Shown piece after piece: positions 25,478 to 33,995 of a DNA stretch of 64,000 nucleotides (position 1 is the stretch's first letter; each line of letters begins with the position of its first letter). The notes beneath the pieces are model-generated. The model saw only the letters and a list, made by a program, of their open reading frames with translations. It had not been told where the DNA came from and made no database searches. The stretch spans positions 1 through 64,000 of the forward strand of contig NZ_CP029829.1 in NCBI RefSeq assembly GCF_003233655.1, read 5' to 3'. Source of the stretch: Azospirillum ramasamyi. GTDB lineage: Bacteria > Pseudomonadota > Alphaproteobacteria > Azospirillales > Azospirillaceae. The translations under genes and the position numbers were made by a program.

Positions 25478-26132
25478 CGGGGCCGGGCTTGCCGGCTGGC
25501 GCCGGGGGCTTCGGCCCCTTGGAGGAGGTCGGGGCCTTTGGCCGAGTGGATGGTGCCGGGGCCTTTGGCCCCTTGGGGGGTGTCGCGGGCGGTTGGGGGA
25601 CCTCCCGCCACTGCCCCGGCGCCAGCCCGTCCAGCGTCCAGTCGCCGATCGACCAGCGGATCAGCCGCAGGGTGGGAAAGCCGACCGCCGCGGTCATGCG
25701 GCGGACCTGCCGGTTGCGTCCCTCGCGCAGGGTCAGGGCGATCCAACTGGTGGGAATGGCGGCACGGTAGCGCACCGGCGGATCGCGCGGCCACAGCGAC
25801 TGGGGCTCCTCCATCCGCCGCACCTCGGCCGGCAGGGTGGGGCCGTCCTTCAGCGTCACGCCCCGGCGCAGCGCCTCCAGCGCCTCGTCGGTCGGCACAC
25901 CTTCCACCTGCACCCAATAGGTCTTGGGCATCTTGTTGGCCGGCGAGGCGATGCGGGCGATCAGCGCGCCGTCGTCGCTCAGCGCCAGCAGCCCCTCGCT
26001 GTCGCGGTCGAGCCGGCCGGCGGCATAGACCCCCTTCACCGGCACCAGCCCCGCCAGGGTCGGGCGGCCCTGGTCGTCGGTGAATTGCGGCAGCACGCCA
26101 TAGGGCTTGTTCAGCAGGATCAGGCGCGGCAC
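25419..26132 (-). CDS. rluE: RsuA/RluE-family pseudouridine synthase with basic proline-rich tail
   Basis: Codes for 237 residues. The core (about 1-175) shows [14 protein letters not shown], the catalytic motif [17 protein letters not shown] with the nucleophilic Asp, and [25 protein letters not shown]. Such enzymes isomerise a specific uridine in 23S (RluE, U2457 in E. coli) or 16S rRNA. There is no N-terminal S4 domain, as in RluE. The last 60 residues are a K/P/A-rich low-complexity tail built on KGPKAP-like repeats, unlike E. coli RluE. The end overlaps the acyl-CoA dehydrogenase 3' end by 59 bases on the other strand. Confidence 0.85.
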   Translation of the reverse strand: MPRLILLNKPYGVLPQFTDDQGRPTLAGLVPVKGVYAAGRLDRDSEGLLALSDDGALIARIASPANKMPKTYWVQVEGVPTDEALEALRRGVTLKDGPTLPAEVRRMEEPQSLWPRDPPVRYRAAIPTSWIALTLREGRNRQVRRMTAAVGFPTLRLIRWSIGDWTLDGLAPGQWREVPQPPATPPKGPKAPAPSTRPKAPTSSKGPKPPAPAGKPGPVKPRRTAAPRSAPSRSRNR

Positions 26133-26211
26133 GGACTTGCTTCCTTGCGGAGTTCGGGAAAGGCGCTATCGTTCGCACCCCAACAGCATTCTAGATAGCA
26201 GGGGTTTGGCC

Positions 26212-27138
26212 GTGACGCTTCTGTTCTGCTCCGCCAGCGACAGCGCCGAGGATTGGCGCCGGGAAATCGCCCGTCATTTTCCCGGCCTGGAGATGCGCGT
26301 CTGGCCCGAGACCGGGGACGTCGCCGATATCGAGGTCGCAGTGGTGTGGAAGCCACCGGCCGGGATGCTGGCCACCCTGCCCAACCTGCGGCTGATCGTG
26401 TCGCTGGGAGCCGGGGTGGAGCCGATCCTGGAGGATCCGACCCTGCCCGACGTGCCGCTGGTGCGGATGGTGTCGGACGGGTTGACGTTGGACATGGCCG
26501 GCTATGTGGTCTTCCAGGTTCTGTACTGGCACCGGCTGATGGACTCGTATGCCGCCTTCCAGGCCGAGGCGCGGTGGGAGCAGTTGGATCATCGCCCGGC
26601 CTCCGGGGTGACCGTCGGCTTCCTGGGCATGGGCGAGCTGGGGGCGGCATCGGCCCGCACGCTGCGGACCTTGGACTACCGCCTGCTGGGCTGGAGCCGC
26701 AGCCCCAAGACCATCGACGGGGTGGAGAGCTTCTCCGGTCCCGATGGGCTGGCGGCGATGCTGCCGCAGTGCGATGTCCTGGTCTGCCTGCTGCCGCTGA
26801 CCGACGCGACCCGCGGCATCATGGATGCCGGGCTGTTCGCCGCCTTGCCCAAGGGGGCGGTGGTCATCAACGCCGCCCGCGGCGGGCATCTGGTCGAGCC
26901 GGACCTGCTCGACGCGCTGGACAGCGGCCATCTGCGCGGCGCCAGCCTGGACGTCTTCGCGACGGAGCCGCTGCCGGCGGACCATCCGCTCTGGCGCCAT
27001 CCGAAGGTCCGCGTCACCCCGCATGTCGCCGGGGTCACCCACCCGTCGCTCTGCGCCGAACAGGTGGCGACGGCGGTGAAGGCCCTGCGCGAAGGCCGGC
27101 CGCTGCCCAATCTGGTGGACCGCAGCCGGGGTTACTGA
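26212..27138 (+). CDS. ghrA: Glyoxylate/hydroxypyruvate reductase A-like 2-hydroxyacid dehydrogenase
   Basis: Codes for 308 residues from GTG 26212 (ribosome site GCAGGGG 8 bases upstream; TTG 26206 is the alternative). The NAD(P)-binding motif is GFLGMGELG, with the catalytic triad Arg223 (NAARGGHLVE), Glu252 (FATEPLP) and His271 (TPHVAGVTHP). GhrA enzymes reduce glyoxylate to glycolate and hydroxypyruvate to glycerate. Length and the short N-terminal catalytic part fit GhrA rather than GhrB/SerA. It is the last plus-strand gene before the insertion sequence. Confidence 0.88.
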   Translation: MTLLFCSASDSAEDWRREIARHFPGLEMRVWPETGDVADIEVAVVWKPPAGMLATLPNLRLIVSLGAGVEPILEDPTLPDVPLVRMVSDGLTLDMAGYVVFQVLYWHRLMDSYAAFQAEARWEQLDHRPASGVTVGFLGMGELGAASARTLRTLDYRLLGWSRSPKTIDGVESFSGPDGLAAMLPQCDVLVCLLPLTDATRGIMDAGLFAALPKGAVVINAARGGHLVEPDLLDALDSGHLRGASLDVFATEPLPADHPLWRHPKVRVTPHVAGVTHPSLCAEQVATAVKALREGRPLPNLVDRSRGY

Positions 27139-27151
27139 GAGTGGTCTTATC

Positions 27152-27180
27152 GAGTATAAAGCCTGATAAATCAGGCTTTA
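27152..27180. repeat. Left part of an IS-interrupted palindrome (former terminator)
   Basis: GAGTATAAAGCCTGAT at 27152-27167 and its inverse ATCAGGCTTTA at 27170-27180, AA loop. The missing end of the right arm, TACTC, is found at 28036-28040 after the insertion sequence. Removing the IS and one TTA copy rebuilds a perfect 16-bp stem. It sits 14 bases after the ghrA stop and faces ubiB, so it was probably a shared terminator. Confidence 0.85.
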
Positions 27181-28032
27181 GAGTGCGTAACAAAACCGGC
27201 CAGGAACGGTTGGTAGGGGCATGGCAGCCCCTCTTGTTTCCGACGCCTTGTGGGCGATCATCGAACCGCTGATCCCGCCGGAGCCGCCCAAGCCAAAAGG
27301 CGGACGGCCCCGGTTGGACGATCGTGCGGCGCTGACCGGCATCCTATTCGTGCTGCGCACGGGTATTCCTTGGGAGCTTCTGCCGGTGGAGATGGGCTGC
27401 GGCTCGGGGATGACCTGCTGGCGGCGTCTGCACGAGTGGCATCGGGCTGGCGTGTGGGAACGGCTGCATCGTGTGCTGCTCGACCGGCTCGGCTATGCCA
27501 ACGCCATCAACTGGGATCGTGCAGCGGTGGACAGCGCCAGCGTCCCGGCAAAAAGGGGGGTGAGGAGACCGGCCCGAACCCGACGGATCGCGGCAAGCCG
27601 GGCTCCAAGCGCCACATCCTCGTCGATGCTAACGGCATCCCGCTCGCCCTGAGGATCTCGCCAGCCAACCGGCACGACAGCAAGCTGCTGGAGGCGCTGG
27701 TCGATGCCGTGCCGGCGATCCGCCAGTGTGCGGGCCGGCCCCGGCGCCGCCCGGCCAAGCTGCACGCCGACAAGGGCTACGACTTTGCACACTGCCGGCA
27801 GGCGCTGCGCCAACGAGCGATCATTCCGCGGATCGCCCGGCGTGGCGTCGAGAGCAGCGAGCGTCTTGGCCGACACCGATGGGTGGTCGAGCGTACGCTC
27901 GCTTGGTTCGCCCGCTTCCGCCGCATCGCCGTCCGCTACGAACGGCGCGCCGACATCTTCACTGCCTTTCACCATATCGCGGCCAGCCTCATCTGCTGGC
28001 GCTTCGTCCAGAGATGGTTCTGTTAGGCGCTC
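27181..28032 (+). mobile_element. IS5-family insertion sequence, 852 bp
   Basis: Bounded by imperfect inverted repeats GAGTGCGTAACAAAACC (27181-27197) and, inverted, GAGCGCCTAACAGAACC (28016-28032), 14 of 17 identical. A 3-bp direct repeat TTA flanks it (27178-27180 and 28033-28035). One transposase in two frames fills the element. Length, GAG ends and DDE transposase fit the IS5 family; the two-frame layout resembles the IS427 subgroup, while a 3-bp TNA duplication resembles IS1031. Apparently intact, so possibly active. Confidence 0.9.
27221..28026 (+). CDS. IS5-family transposase, made by -1 frameshift
   Basis: The first frame (from ATG 27221) gives the N-terminal part MAAPLVSDALWAIIEPLIPP ... 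DRAAVDSASVPAK, including the first catalytic Asp (AVDSAS). At the run of five A then six G (27550-27560) the reading must slip back one base into the second frame, which gives GEETGPNP..., the second Asp (HADKGYD) and the Glu region (RHRWVVERTLAWFARFRRIAVRYERR), ending at TAG 28024-28026. The fused protein would be about 268 residues with a complete DDE site. A programmed frameshift is known for related IS elements; a plain frameshift mutation is the alternative. Confidence 0.88.
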
Positions 28033-28119
28033 TTATACTCTTTGCCCTCGAACGGCGGGCGCGGCCGTCCTGCCGCTTGCCTCCGCAGGCATGGGCCTGC
28101 GGGGCCGCAGTCGCGGCCC

Positions 28120-29658
28120 TTACAGCATCTGAACGGCGATCACCGCCAGCAGGGCCGCGATCACCCACAGGGCGGCGCGGTCGGAGCGGCGGCGGTTTTC
28201 CCAGCCGTTCAGCATCTGACGGACGGTCTGGGGATGCAGCCGCACCCCGCCTTCCGCCATTTCGCGGGTCACCCGCTCCGCCTCGCCGACCAGGGCGGGG
28301 ATGCGGCGGACGGTGGTCAGCAGGGCGCCGGCATCGTCGATGATCTGCGCCTCCGGCCCGCGGTTCTCGCGCATCCACTCCTCGATCAGCGGACGGGCCA
28401 ACTCCCACATGTTGATGTTGGGGTTCAGCAGCCGGCCGACGCCCTCCGCCGTCAGCATGCTCTTCTGAAGGAGAAGCAGCTGCGGCTGGGTTTCCATCTC
28501 GAACTGTTCGGTGACGGCGAACAGCTGGGCCAGCAGCCGGCCGACCGAGATCTCGGCCAGCGGCTTGTTCTGCAACGGCTCGCCGATGGCGCGGCAGGCC
28601 TGGGTGAAGATTTCGATCGACTGGTGGCGCGGGACGTAGCCGGCCTCGAAATGCACGATGGCGACGCGGCGGTAGTCGCCGGTCAGGAAGCCGATCAGCA
28701 TGTCGGCGAGGTAATAGCGCGTCTCGCGGTCCAGCCGCCCCATGATGCCGAAATCGACCGCGGTGATGGTGCCCTGTTCGTTGATGAACAGGTTGCCGGG
28801 ATGCAGGTCGGCATGGAAGAAGCCGTCGCGGAACACCTGGTTGAAGAAGCTGGCCGACGCCATCGCCAGGATCTCGTCGCGGTCGAAGCCGGCGGCGGAG
28901 ATGCGGGCCGGCTCGTCCACCTTGAAGCCGCGGATGCGCTCCAGCGTCAGCACCCGGGCGCCGGTGCGCTCCCAATCAACCTTCGGCACGTTGAAGGTGG
29001 GATCGTCCTTGAAGTTGGCCGCCAGCTCCGACGCCGCCGCCGCCTCCATCCGCAGGTCCATCTCCATGCGGGAGGTGCGGGCGAAGGTGTCGACCACCTC
29101 GACCAGCCGCAGCCGCTTCAGCCGCGGCAGCACCCGTTCGGCAAGGCTCGCCAGCCGGTAGAACAGGTCGATGTCGCGTTCGAAGGCTTCCTCGATCCCC
29201 GGCCGCAGCACCTTGACCGCGACCTCCTGCCCGTCGGCGGTGACGGCGAAATGGACCTGGGCGATGGAGGCGGCGGCGACCGGCTTGTCGTCGAAGCTCT
29301 GGAACAGCACCTGGACGGGTTGGCCGAACTCCGCCTCGATGATGGCGCGGGCCTGATGGGCGGGGAAGGGCGGAAGCTTGTCCTGCAGCTCCGCCAGATC
29401 GACGGCCATCCGCTCGCCGACCAGATCGGAGCGGGTGGACAGCAGCTGTCCCAGCTTGATGTAGGTGGGGCCGAGCTCGGCCAGCGCACGGGCCAGCCGC
29501 TCGCCCTCGCGGCCGGGAACGTCCTTCCGGGCGATGCGGCGCCAGAGCCATAAGAGGCCGGGGGCGGTGCCGAGCAGGCTGGAGGGCAGGGCGTCGTGAC
29601 GGGCGACCGTCCGGCCGATGACGGCCATCCGGATCAGGTTGCGCAGGATGCGGATCAC
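28120..29658 (-). CDS. ubiB: UbiB, ABC1-type atypical kinase for ubiquinone synthesis
   Basis: Codes for 512 residues from a GTG at 29658. The UbiB/ABC1/ADCK motif YIKLGQLLSTRSDLVG (KxGQ) is near residue 70, followed by an Ala-rich nucleotide loop (VAAASIAQVHFA), EMDLRMEAAAASELAANF, and the kinase-like HADLHPGNLF and VDFGIMGRLD segments. Two C-terminal hydrophobic helices (the last WVIAALLAVIAVQML) anchor it in the inner membrane. UbiB supports coenzyme Q biosynthesis, probably by extracting lipid intermediates with ATP. It starts 6 bases after ubiE ends, the conserved order. Confidence 0.95.
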   Translation of the reverse strand: MIRILRNLIRMAVIGRTVARHDALPSSLLGTAPGLLWLWRRIARKDVPGREGERLARALAELGPTYIKLGQLLSTRSDLVGERMAVDLAELQDKLPPFPAHQARAIIEAEFGQPVQVLFQSFDDKPVAAASIAQVHFAVTADGQEVAVKVLRPGIEEAFERDIDLFYRLASLAERVLPRLKRLRLVEVVDTFARTSRMEMDLRMEAAAASELAANFKDDPTFNVPKVDWERTGARVLTLERIRGFKVDEPARISAAGFDRDEILAMASASFFNQVFRDGFFHADLHPGNLFINEQGTITAVDFGIMGRLDRETRYYLADMLIGFLTGDYRRVAIVHFEAGYVPRHQSIEIFTQACRAIGEPLQNKPLAEISVGRLLAQLFAVTEQFEMETQPQLLLLQKSMLTAEGVGRLLNPNINMWELARPLIEEWMRENRGPEAQIIDDAGALLTTVRRIPALVGEAERVTREMAEGGVRLHPQTVRQMLNGWENRRRSDRAALWVIAALLAVIAVQML

Positions 29659-29664
29659 GGGAGT

Positions 29665-30468
29665 CTAGATCCGCCAGCCGGAATGGATGGCGGCGATCCC
29701 GCCCGACAGGTTGCGCACGCGCACGGCGCCGAAGCCCGCGGCCTCGATCCGTTTGGCCAGATCGGCCTGCGGCGGGAAGCGGCGGATGCTCTCGGCCAGA
29801 TAGCGGTAGCTCGCCTCGTCCTTCGCCACGACGCGGCCCATGAACGGCAGCACCTGGAAGGAGTAGACGTCGTACAGCTCGCGCAGCACCGGCAGGACGA
29901 CGTGGCTGAATTCCAGGCAGTAGAACTTGCCGCCGGGCTTCAGGACGCGGTGGGCCTCCCTGATCGCCTCGTCGATGCGGGTGACGTTGCGCAGCCCGAA
30001 GGCGATGGTGTAGGCGTCGACCGAGCGCGAGGCGATGGGCAGCCGTTCCGCGTCGCCGACCGTCCATTGCACGCCGGACAGGATGTTGCGGTCGACGGCG
30101 CGGTCGCGCCCGACCCGGACCATCGCCTCGGTGATGTCGCAGACCACAGCCGCCCCGCCGCCCTTCTTCAGGAAGCGGAAGGCGATGTCGCCGGTGCCGC
30201 CCGCCACGTCGAGCAGGGTCATGTCCGGCTTGGGCGCCACCATCTCCATCAGCGTGTCCTTCCACAGCCGATGGATGCCGCCCGACATCAGGTCGTTCAT
30301 CAGGTCGTAGTTGGTCGCCACGCTGTCGAAGACGGCGCGGACCAGCCCGGACTTGGCGGACGGATCGACGGGGGTGAAGCCGAACCAGTTGCCTTCGGCG
30401 CCCGTGGGGGCGGCGCCGGACGCGGGCTTTTGCGGATCGGCGGAGGATGGGGGGGTGCGGTCGCTCAT
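29665..30468 (-). CDS. ubiE: Ubiquinone/menaquinone C-methyltransferase
   Basis: Codes for 267 residues from the ATG at 30468. The SAM motif LLDVAGGTGDIAFRFLKKG, the UbiE signatures YDLMNDLMSGGIHRLWKD and RVLKPGGKFYCLEFS, and the ending FGAVRVRNLSGGIAAIHSGWRI are all diagnostic. UbiE C-methylates the demethoxy-benzoquinol intermediate. The N-terminus has about 30 extra Pro/Ala-rich residues before the conserved WFGFTPVDPSAKSGLV. First gene of ubiE-ubiB. Confidence 0.97.
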   Translation of the reverse strand: MSDRTPPSSADPQKPASGAAPTGAEGNWFGFTPVDPSAKSGLVRAVFDSVATNYDLMNDLMSGGIHRLWKDTLMEMVAPKPDMTLLDVAGGTGDIAFRFLKKGGGAAVVCDITEAMVRVGRDRAVDRNILSGVQWTVGDAERLPIASRSVDAYTIAFGLRNVTRIDEAIREAHRVLKPGGKFYCLEFSHVVLPVLRELYDVYSFQVLPFMGRVVAKDEASYRYLAESIRRFPPQADLAKRIEAAGFGAVRVRNLSGGIAAIHSGWRI

Positions 30469-30699
30469 GGCCGGGAAGATAGCGCGGGCAGGGGCCATGC
30501 GCCAGCGGGGGCGTGCGGTGCGGAAGGCGCTGCGGCGAATGGCGTAGGGCGGATGGGAGCGCCGGTTGCCGCAGCGGCCGTCCGCACATGAATTTGCGGC
30601 GTTGCGAAGCTTCCGGGAATTCCGTAAGCGTACCTATGTACGGGCGAATGTGCCGCCTTCCCCCCGCGCCTTCTCCCCGGTGCATGACGACGGACTCGT

Positions 30700-31986
30700 A
30701 TGGTGCCCACCCTTGCCGAGATTGCCGATTCGATCCAGCGAACCGGCGTGCTGTTCTGCACCGTCGTTACCCGTTCGCACCTGAAATACGCCTGGGTGCT
30801 CCGGGAATCCCTGCGGCGGCACCATCCCGAGGAGCCCTTCTGCATCCTCGTCCTCGACGCGCCGGCTGACGGCCCGCTGCCGGAACTTGCGGCTTTCGAC
30901 GTCCCCGTCCTGCCGCTGACGGATTTTCAGTCGCAGAAAATCGTCGACATGACGATCTATTATTCGGCCTACGAACTGTGCGGGAACATCAAGCCTTACT
31001 TCCTCCTGCATCTGTTCGAGCGCACGGCGGCGCGCAAGATCGTCTATCTCGACTCCGACCTGTTCATCACCGGTCCCTTGTGGACGGCGATCGCAACCCT
31101 GGACACGCACGACGTCACGGCGGCCCCGCATACGCTGTCCGCCCTGCCGGAGGACGGCCGCGAGCCCAGCGACCTCACCATAGCCGCCAATGGCGCCTAC
31201 AACACGGGCTTCATGGGATTCCGGCGGACGCCCGAGGTGCTGAGCCTGCTGGAATGGATGGCCGGGCGCGTCCACCGCCGGGGCTTCAACGCCTTTTCGC
31301 AAGGGATGTTCTGCGAGCAGCGGTTCTTCAACCTGGGCGTGACGTTCCTGAAGGAGCGCTTCCGGCCGATCGCCTTGGAAACCTACAATGTGGGGTATTG
31401 GAATCTGCACGAGCGTGTGATCACGCAACACGGCGGGGCGTATTTCGCCAACGGACAGCGCGTGACCTTCTTCCACATGAGCGGCTTCGATCCTGACATT
31501 CGTGATCGGCTGTCCGTGTACGACGAGCGGTACGACCTGACGAACCATCCGCAGGCGGGGAGCCTGCGGGCTCTCGCCGATGAGTATCGGCGGCTGTTCG
31601 CCGATGTGCCGTTTCCCTCCCATGCCGGCTACGGGTTCGATGTCTATAAAGGCCTCCGGCTAACCCCGGAGGTGCGGCGGCACTATCACCGGACCGGTGT
31701 TCTGTGCAGGCCGGTGCCGCTGGAGGAGGCGCTCGCCGCCGCGCGGCAGCACTTGGACGCCGGGCGTCCCGGCGAGGCGGTGCGGCTCTACGCCAGCATT
31801 CTCCAGCAGGCGCCGCGCAGCATCGAGGCGATCCACGGCTACGGCATCGCCGCCGAACGGCTCGGCGACCGCGCCCTTGCCCGCCGGCTTTTCCATCATC
31901 TGCTTTCCCTTGCTCCCGAGCATGCCGAGGCGGCGAACCGCCTTGCCGTCCTGGAGCGGGACGGGGACATCGTCACGTCAACCTGA
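30700..31986 (+). CDS. GT8-like glycosyltransferase with C-terminal TPR segment
   Basis: Codes for 428 residues. The N-terminal 300 residues look like a nucleotide-diphospho-sugar transferase: GVLFCTVVTRSHLKYAWVL, the metal-binding DxD in KIVYLDSDLFI (118-120), and later NTGFMGFR and VGYWNLHER. The C-terminal 90 residues contain TPR-like repeats (AAARQHLDAGRPGEAVRLYASILQQAP and AERLGDRALARRLFHHLLSLAPEHAEA). No signal peptide. It probably adds a sugar to a surface polysaccharide or protein; donor and acceptor are unknown and no polysaccharide genes adjoin it. Confidence 0.72.
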   Translation: MVPTLAEIADSIQRTGVLFCTVVTRSHLKYAWVLRESLRRHHPEEPFCILVLDAPADGPLPELAAFDVPVLPLTDFQSQKIVDMTIYYSAYELCGNIKPYFLLHLFERTAARKIVYLDSDLFITGPLWTAIATLDTHDVTAAPHTLSALPEDGREPSDLTIAANGAYNTGFMGFRRTPEVLSLLEWMAGRVHRRGFNAFSQGMFCEQRFFNLGVTFLKERFRPIALETYNVGYWNLHERVITQHGGAYFANGQRVTFFHMSGFDPDIRDRLSVYDERYDLTNHPQAGSLRALADEYRRLFADVPFPSHAGYGFDVYKGLRLTPEVRRHYHRTGVLCRPVPLEEALAAARQHLDAGRPGEAVRLYASILQQAPRSIEAIHGYGIAAERLGDRALARRLFHHLLSLAPEHAEAANRLAVLERDGDIVTST

Positions 31987-32046
31987 GCGGGGCCGGGAAG
32001 GATTCTGTCTTCGTGGAAACCCTGATGATCGGGAGCCACATCCCCC

Positions 32047-32075
32047 TTGCATCCCGCCGTCCCCGCGCGTATAAG
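32047..32075 (+). promoter_or_regulatory. Sigma-70 promoter of rpmI-rplT
   Basis: TTGCAT (32047-32052) and TATAAG (32070-32075) with an ideal 17-base spacer. Transcription from about 32082 gives a leader of roughly 90 bases before rpmI, long enough for L20 autoregulation of the kind known in E. coli and Bacillus; I could not identify a specific L20 site. Confidence 0.7.
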
Positions 32076-32172
32076 CCCAACCTTCCACGGGCGGCGAGGC
32101 CGGGCCGTATGGCTCAGGGCATGCCCAACCGTCCGCTGGAAATTCCGCCTCATTTCCATCTAGGAAACGAAA

Positions 32173-32373
32173 ATGCCCAAGCTGAAGACGAAGAGCGGCG
32201 CCAAGAAGCGCTTCAAGGTGACCGCCACGGGTAAGGTCCGCGCTCAGGCCGCCTACAAGCGCCACTGCCTGGAACAGAAGTCCCCGAACATGAAGCGCAA
32301 CGCGCGCGGCATGATGACCCTGTGCGACTCCAACGCCCGCACGGTGCTGAAGAACTGGCTGCGCAACGCCTGA
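32173..32373 (+). CDS. rpmI: 50S ribosomal protein L35
   Basis: Codes for 66 residues: [40 protein letters not shown]. This highly basic sequence is diagnostic for L35. An AGGAAACGAAA ribosome site precedes the ATG. It is followed after 36 bases by rplT. The usual upstream infC is not here. Confidence 0.98.
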   Translation: MPKLKTKSGAKKRFKVTATGKVRAQAAYKRHCLEQKSPNMKRNARGMMTLCDSNARTVLKNWLRNA

Positions 32374-32409
32374 TCTCGGCACATCGTAGAATTCGGAAGG
32401 ACCTGAACC

Positions 32410-32781
32410 ATGGCTCGTGTTAAGCGCGGCGTCACGACGCACGCCCGTCACCGCAAGATCCTGAAGCTCGCCAAGGGCTACCGGGGTCGCAACTCCAAGA
32501 ATTTCCGTATTGCGATCGAGAAGGTCGAAAAGGCGCTTCGTTACGCCTACCGCGACCGCCGCAATAAGAAGCGCGATTTCCGCGGCCTGTGGATCCAGCG
32601 CATCAACGCCGGCGTCCGTCAGTACGGCCTGACCTATTCGCGCTTCATCAACGGCATCAAGCTGGCCGGCATCGAGATCGACCGCAAGGTCCTGTCCGAT
32701 CTGGCCGCGCGCGAGCCGGAGGCCTTTAAGACCCTGGTGGACAAGGCCCAGGCCGCGCTCGCCTCCAAGGCCGCCGCGTAA
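32410..32781 (+). CDS. rplT: 50S ribosomal protein L20
   Basis: Codes for 123 residues with the L20 signature [32 protein letters not shown] and [24 protein letters not shown]20 is an early 23S-binding assembly protein and in other bacteria represses its own operon. An AAGGACCTGAACC ribosome site precedes it. Transcription probably ends at the hairpin at 32840. Confidence 0.98.
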   Translation: MARVKRGVTTHARHRKILKLAKGYRGRNSKNFRIAIEKVEKALRYAYRDRRNKKRDFRGLWIQRINAGVRQYGLTYSRFINGIKLAGIEIDRKVLSDLAAREPEAFKTLVDKAQAALASKAAA

Positions 32782-32839
32782 CGCGCCTCGCGTCTCCCGC
32801 CACAGGGAACGCTTGCCGTCACGGCGTCAGTTGTAAGAG

Positions 32840-32879
32840 AAGGGAGCCGGGCCGCTGGGCCGGCTCCCTTTTTCTTTTT
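32840..32879 (+). terminator. Intrinsic terminator between rplT and pheS
   Basis: Stem AAGGGAGCCGG (32840-32850) / CCGGCTCCCTT (32860-32870), 9-base loop, then TTTTCTTTTT. It is strong enough to end the rpmI-rplT transcript, or it may act as an attenuator ahead of pheST. I found no Phe-rich leader peptide upstream of it, which argues against classical attenuation. Confidence 0.85.
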
Positions 32880-32915
32880 GCACCGATTTCTTCCCCACGC
32901 TTGCCGGGAACCGCC

Positions 32916-33983
32916 ATGCTCGACGCGTTGAAAGACGAACTTCTGTCGCAGGTCAATGCCGCCGCCGACCTTTCGGCGCTGGACGAGGTGCGGGTCTCCG
33001 CGCTCGGCAAGAAGGGGCGCATCACCGGCTTCATGAAGGAGCTGGGGAACCTCACCCCCGACGAGCGCAAGGAGCGCGGCCAGGCGCTGAACGCGCTGAA
33101 GGACGAGATCGCCGCCGCCATCGACGCGCGCAAGGCCGACCTCGCCGCCGCCCACCTGAAGGCGCGGCTGGAGGCCGAGCGGGTCGACGTCACCCTGCCG
33201 ATCCGCCCGGAGACGGAGGGGCGCATCCACCCCATCAGCCAGACGATGGACGAGATGATCGCCATCTTCGCCGAGATGGGCTTCTCGGTCGCCGAAGGGC
33301 CGGACATCGAGGACGATTTCCACAACTTCACCGCCCTGAACTTCCCGCCCGGCCACCCGGCGCGCGACATGCACGACACCTTCTATCTGCCGGACTCGGG
33401 GGATAAGAAGATGCTGCTGCGCACCCACACCAGCCCGGTGCAGGTCCGCACCATGCTGAACAACAAGCCGCCGATCCGCATCATCGCGCCGGGGCGCACC
33501 TACCGCTCCGACTACGACATGACCCACACCCCGATGTTCCACCAGATCGAGGGGCTGGTCATCGACGAGGCGACCAACATGGGGCACCTGAAGGGCTGCC
33601 TCGTGGAGTTCTGCCGCGCCTTCTTCGACGTGGACGACCTGCCGCTGCGCTTCCGCCCCAGCTTCTTCCCCTTCACCGAACCGTCGGCGGAGGTCGATAT
33701 CGGCTGCTCGCGCAAGGGCGGCGAGCTGAAGCTGGGCAATTACGGCGACTGGCTGGAGATCCTCGGCTGCGGCATGGTCCATCCCAACGTGCTGGAAGCC
33801 TGCGGCATCGACAGCACCCGCTACCAGGGCTTCGCCTTCGGCATGGGGGTGGAGCGCGTGGCGATGCTGAAATACGGCATCCCCGACCTGCGCACCTTCT
33901 TCGAGGCCGATCTGCGCTGGCTGAAGCATTACGGCTTCGCCTCCCTCGACATTCCCAACATCGCCCACGGCCTGACGCGCTAA
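32916..33983 (+). CDS. pheS: Phenylalanyl-tRNA synthetase, alpha subunit
   Basis: Codes for 355 residues. An N-terminal coiled coil (1-90) is followed by the class II catalytic core with motif 1 ([24 protein letters not shown]), motif 2 ([23 protein letters not shown]) and motif 3 ([19 protein letters not shown]). PheS and PheT form the alpha2beta2 enzyme that charges tRNA-Phe. An in-frame TTG five codons earlier is less likely than the ATG at 32916. pheT starts 12 bases after the stop. Confidence 0.98.
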   Translation: MLDALKDELLSQVNAAADLSALDEVRVSALGKKGRITGFMKELGNLTPDERKERGQALNALKDEIAAAIDARKADLAAAHLKARLEAERVDVTLPIRPETEGRIHPISQTMDEMIAIFAEMGFSVAEGPDIEDDFHNFTALNFPPGHPARDMHDTFYLPDSGDKKMLLRTHTSPVQVRTMLNNKPPIRIIAPGRTYRSDYDMTHTPMFHQIEGLVIDEATNMGHLKGCLVEFCRAFFDVDDLPLRFRPSFFPFTEPSAEVDIGCSRKGGELKLGNYGDWLEILGCGMVHPNVLEACGIDSTRYQGFAFGMGVERVAMLKYGIPDLRTFFEADLRWLKHYGFASLDIPNIAHGLTR

Positions 33984-33995
33984 GGAGCCGGACCC

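Noticed and set aside
25505-25572. Further copies of the 60-bp palindromic element
   Set aside because: They share only the short GGCCTTTGGCC core, lack the CGGA-bulge and the C/T and G/A arms, and lie within a coding tail.
32782-32915. Phe attenuator with leader peptide before pheST
   Set aside because: A terminator is present, but I find no short frame with clustered Phe codons ahead of it.
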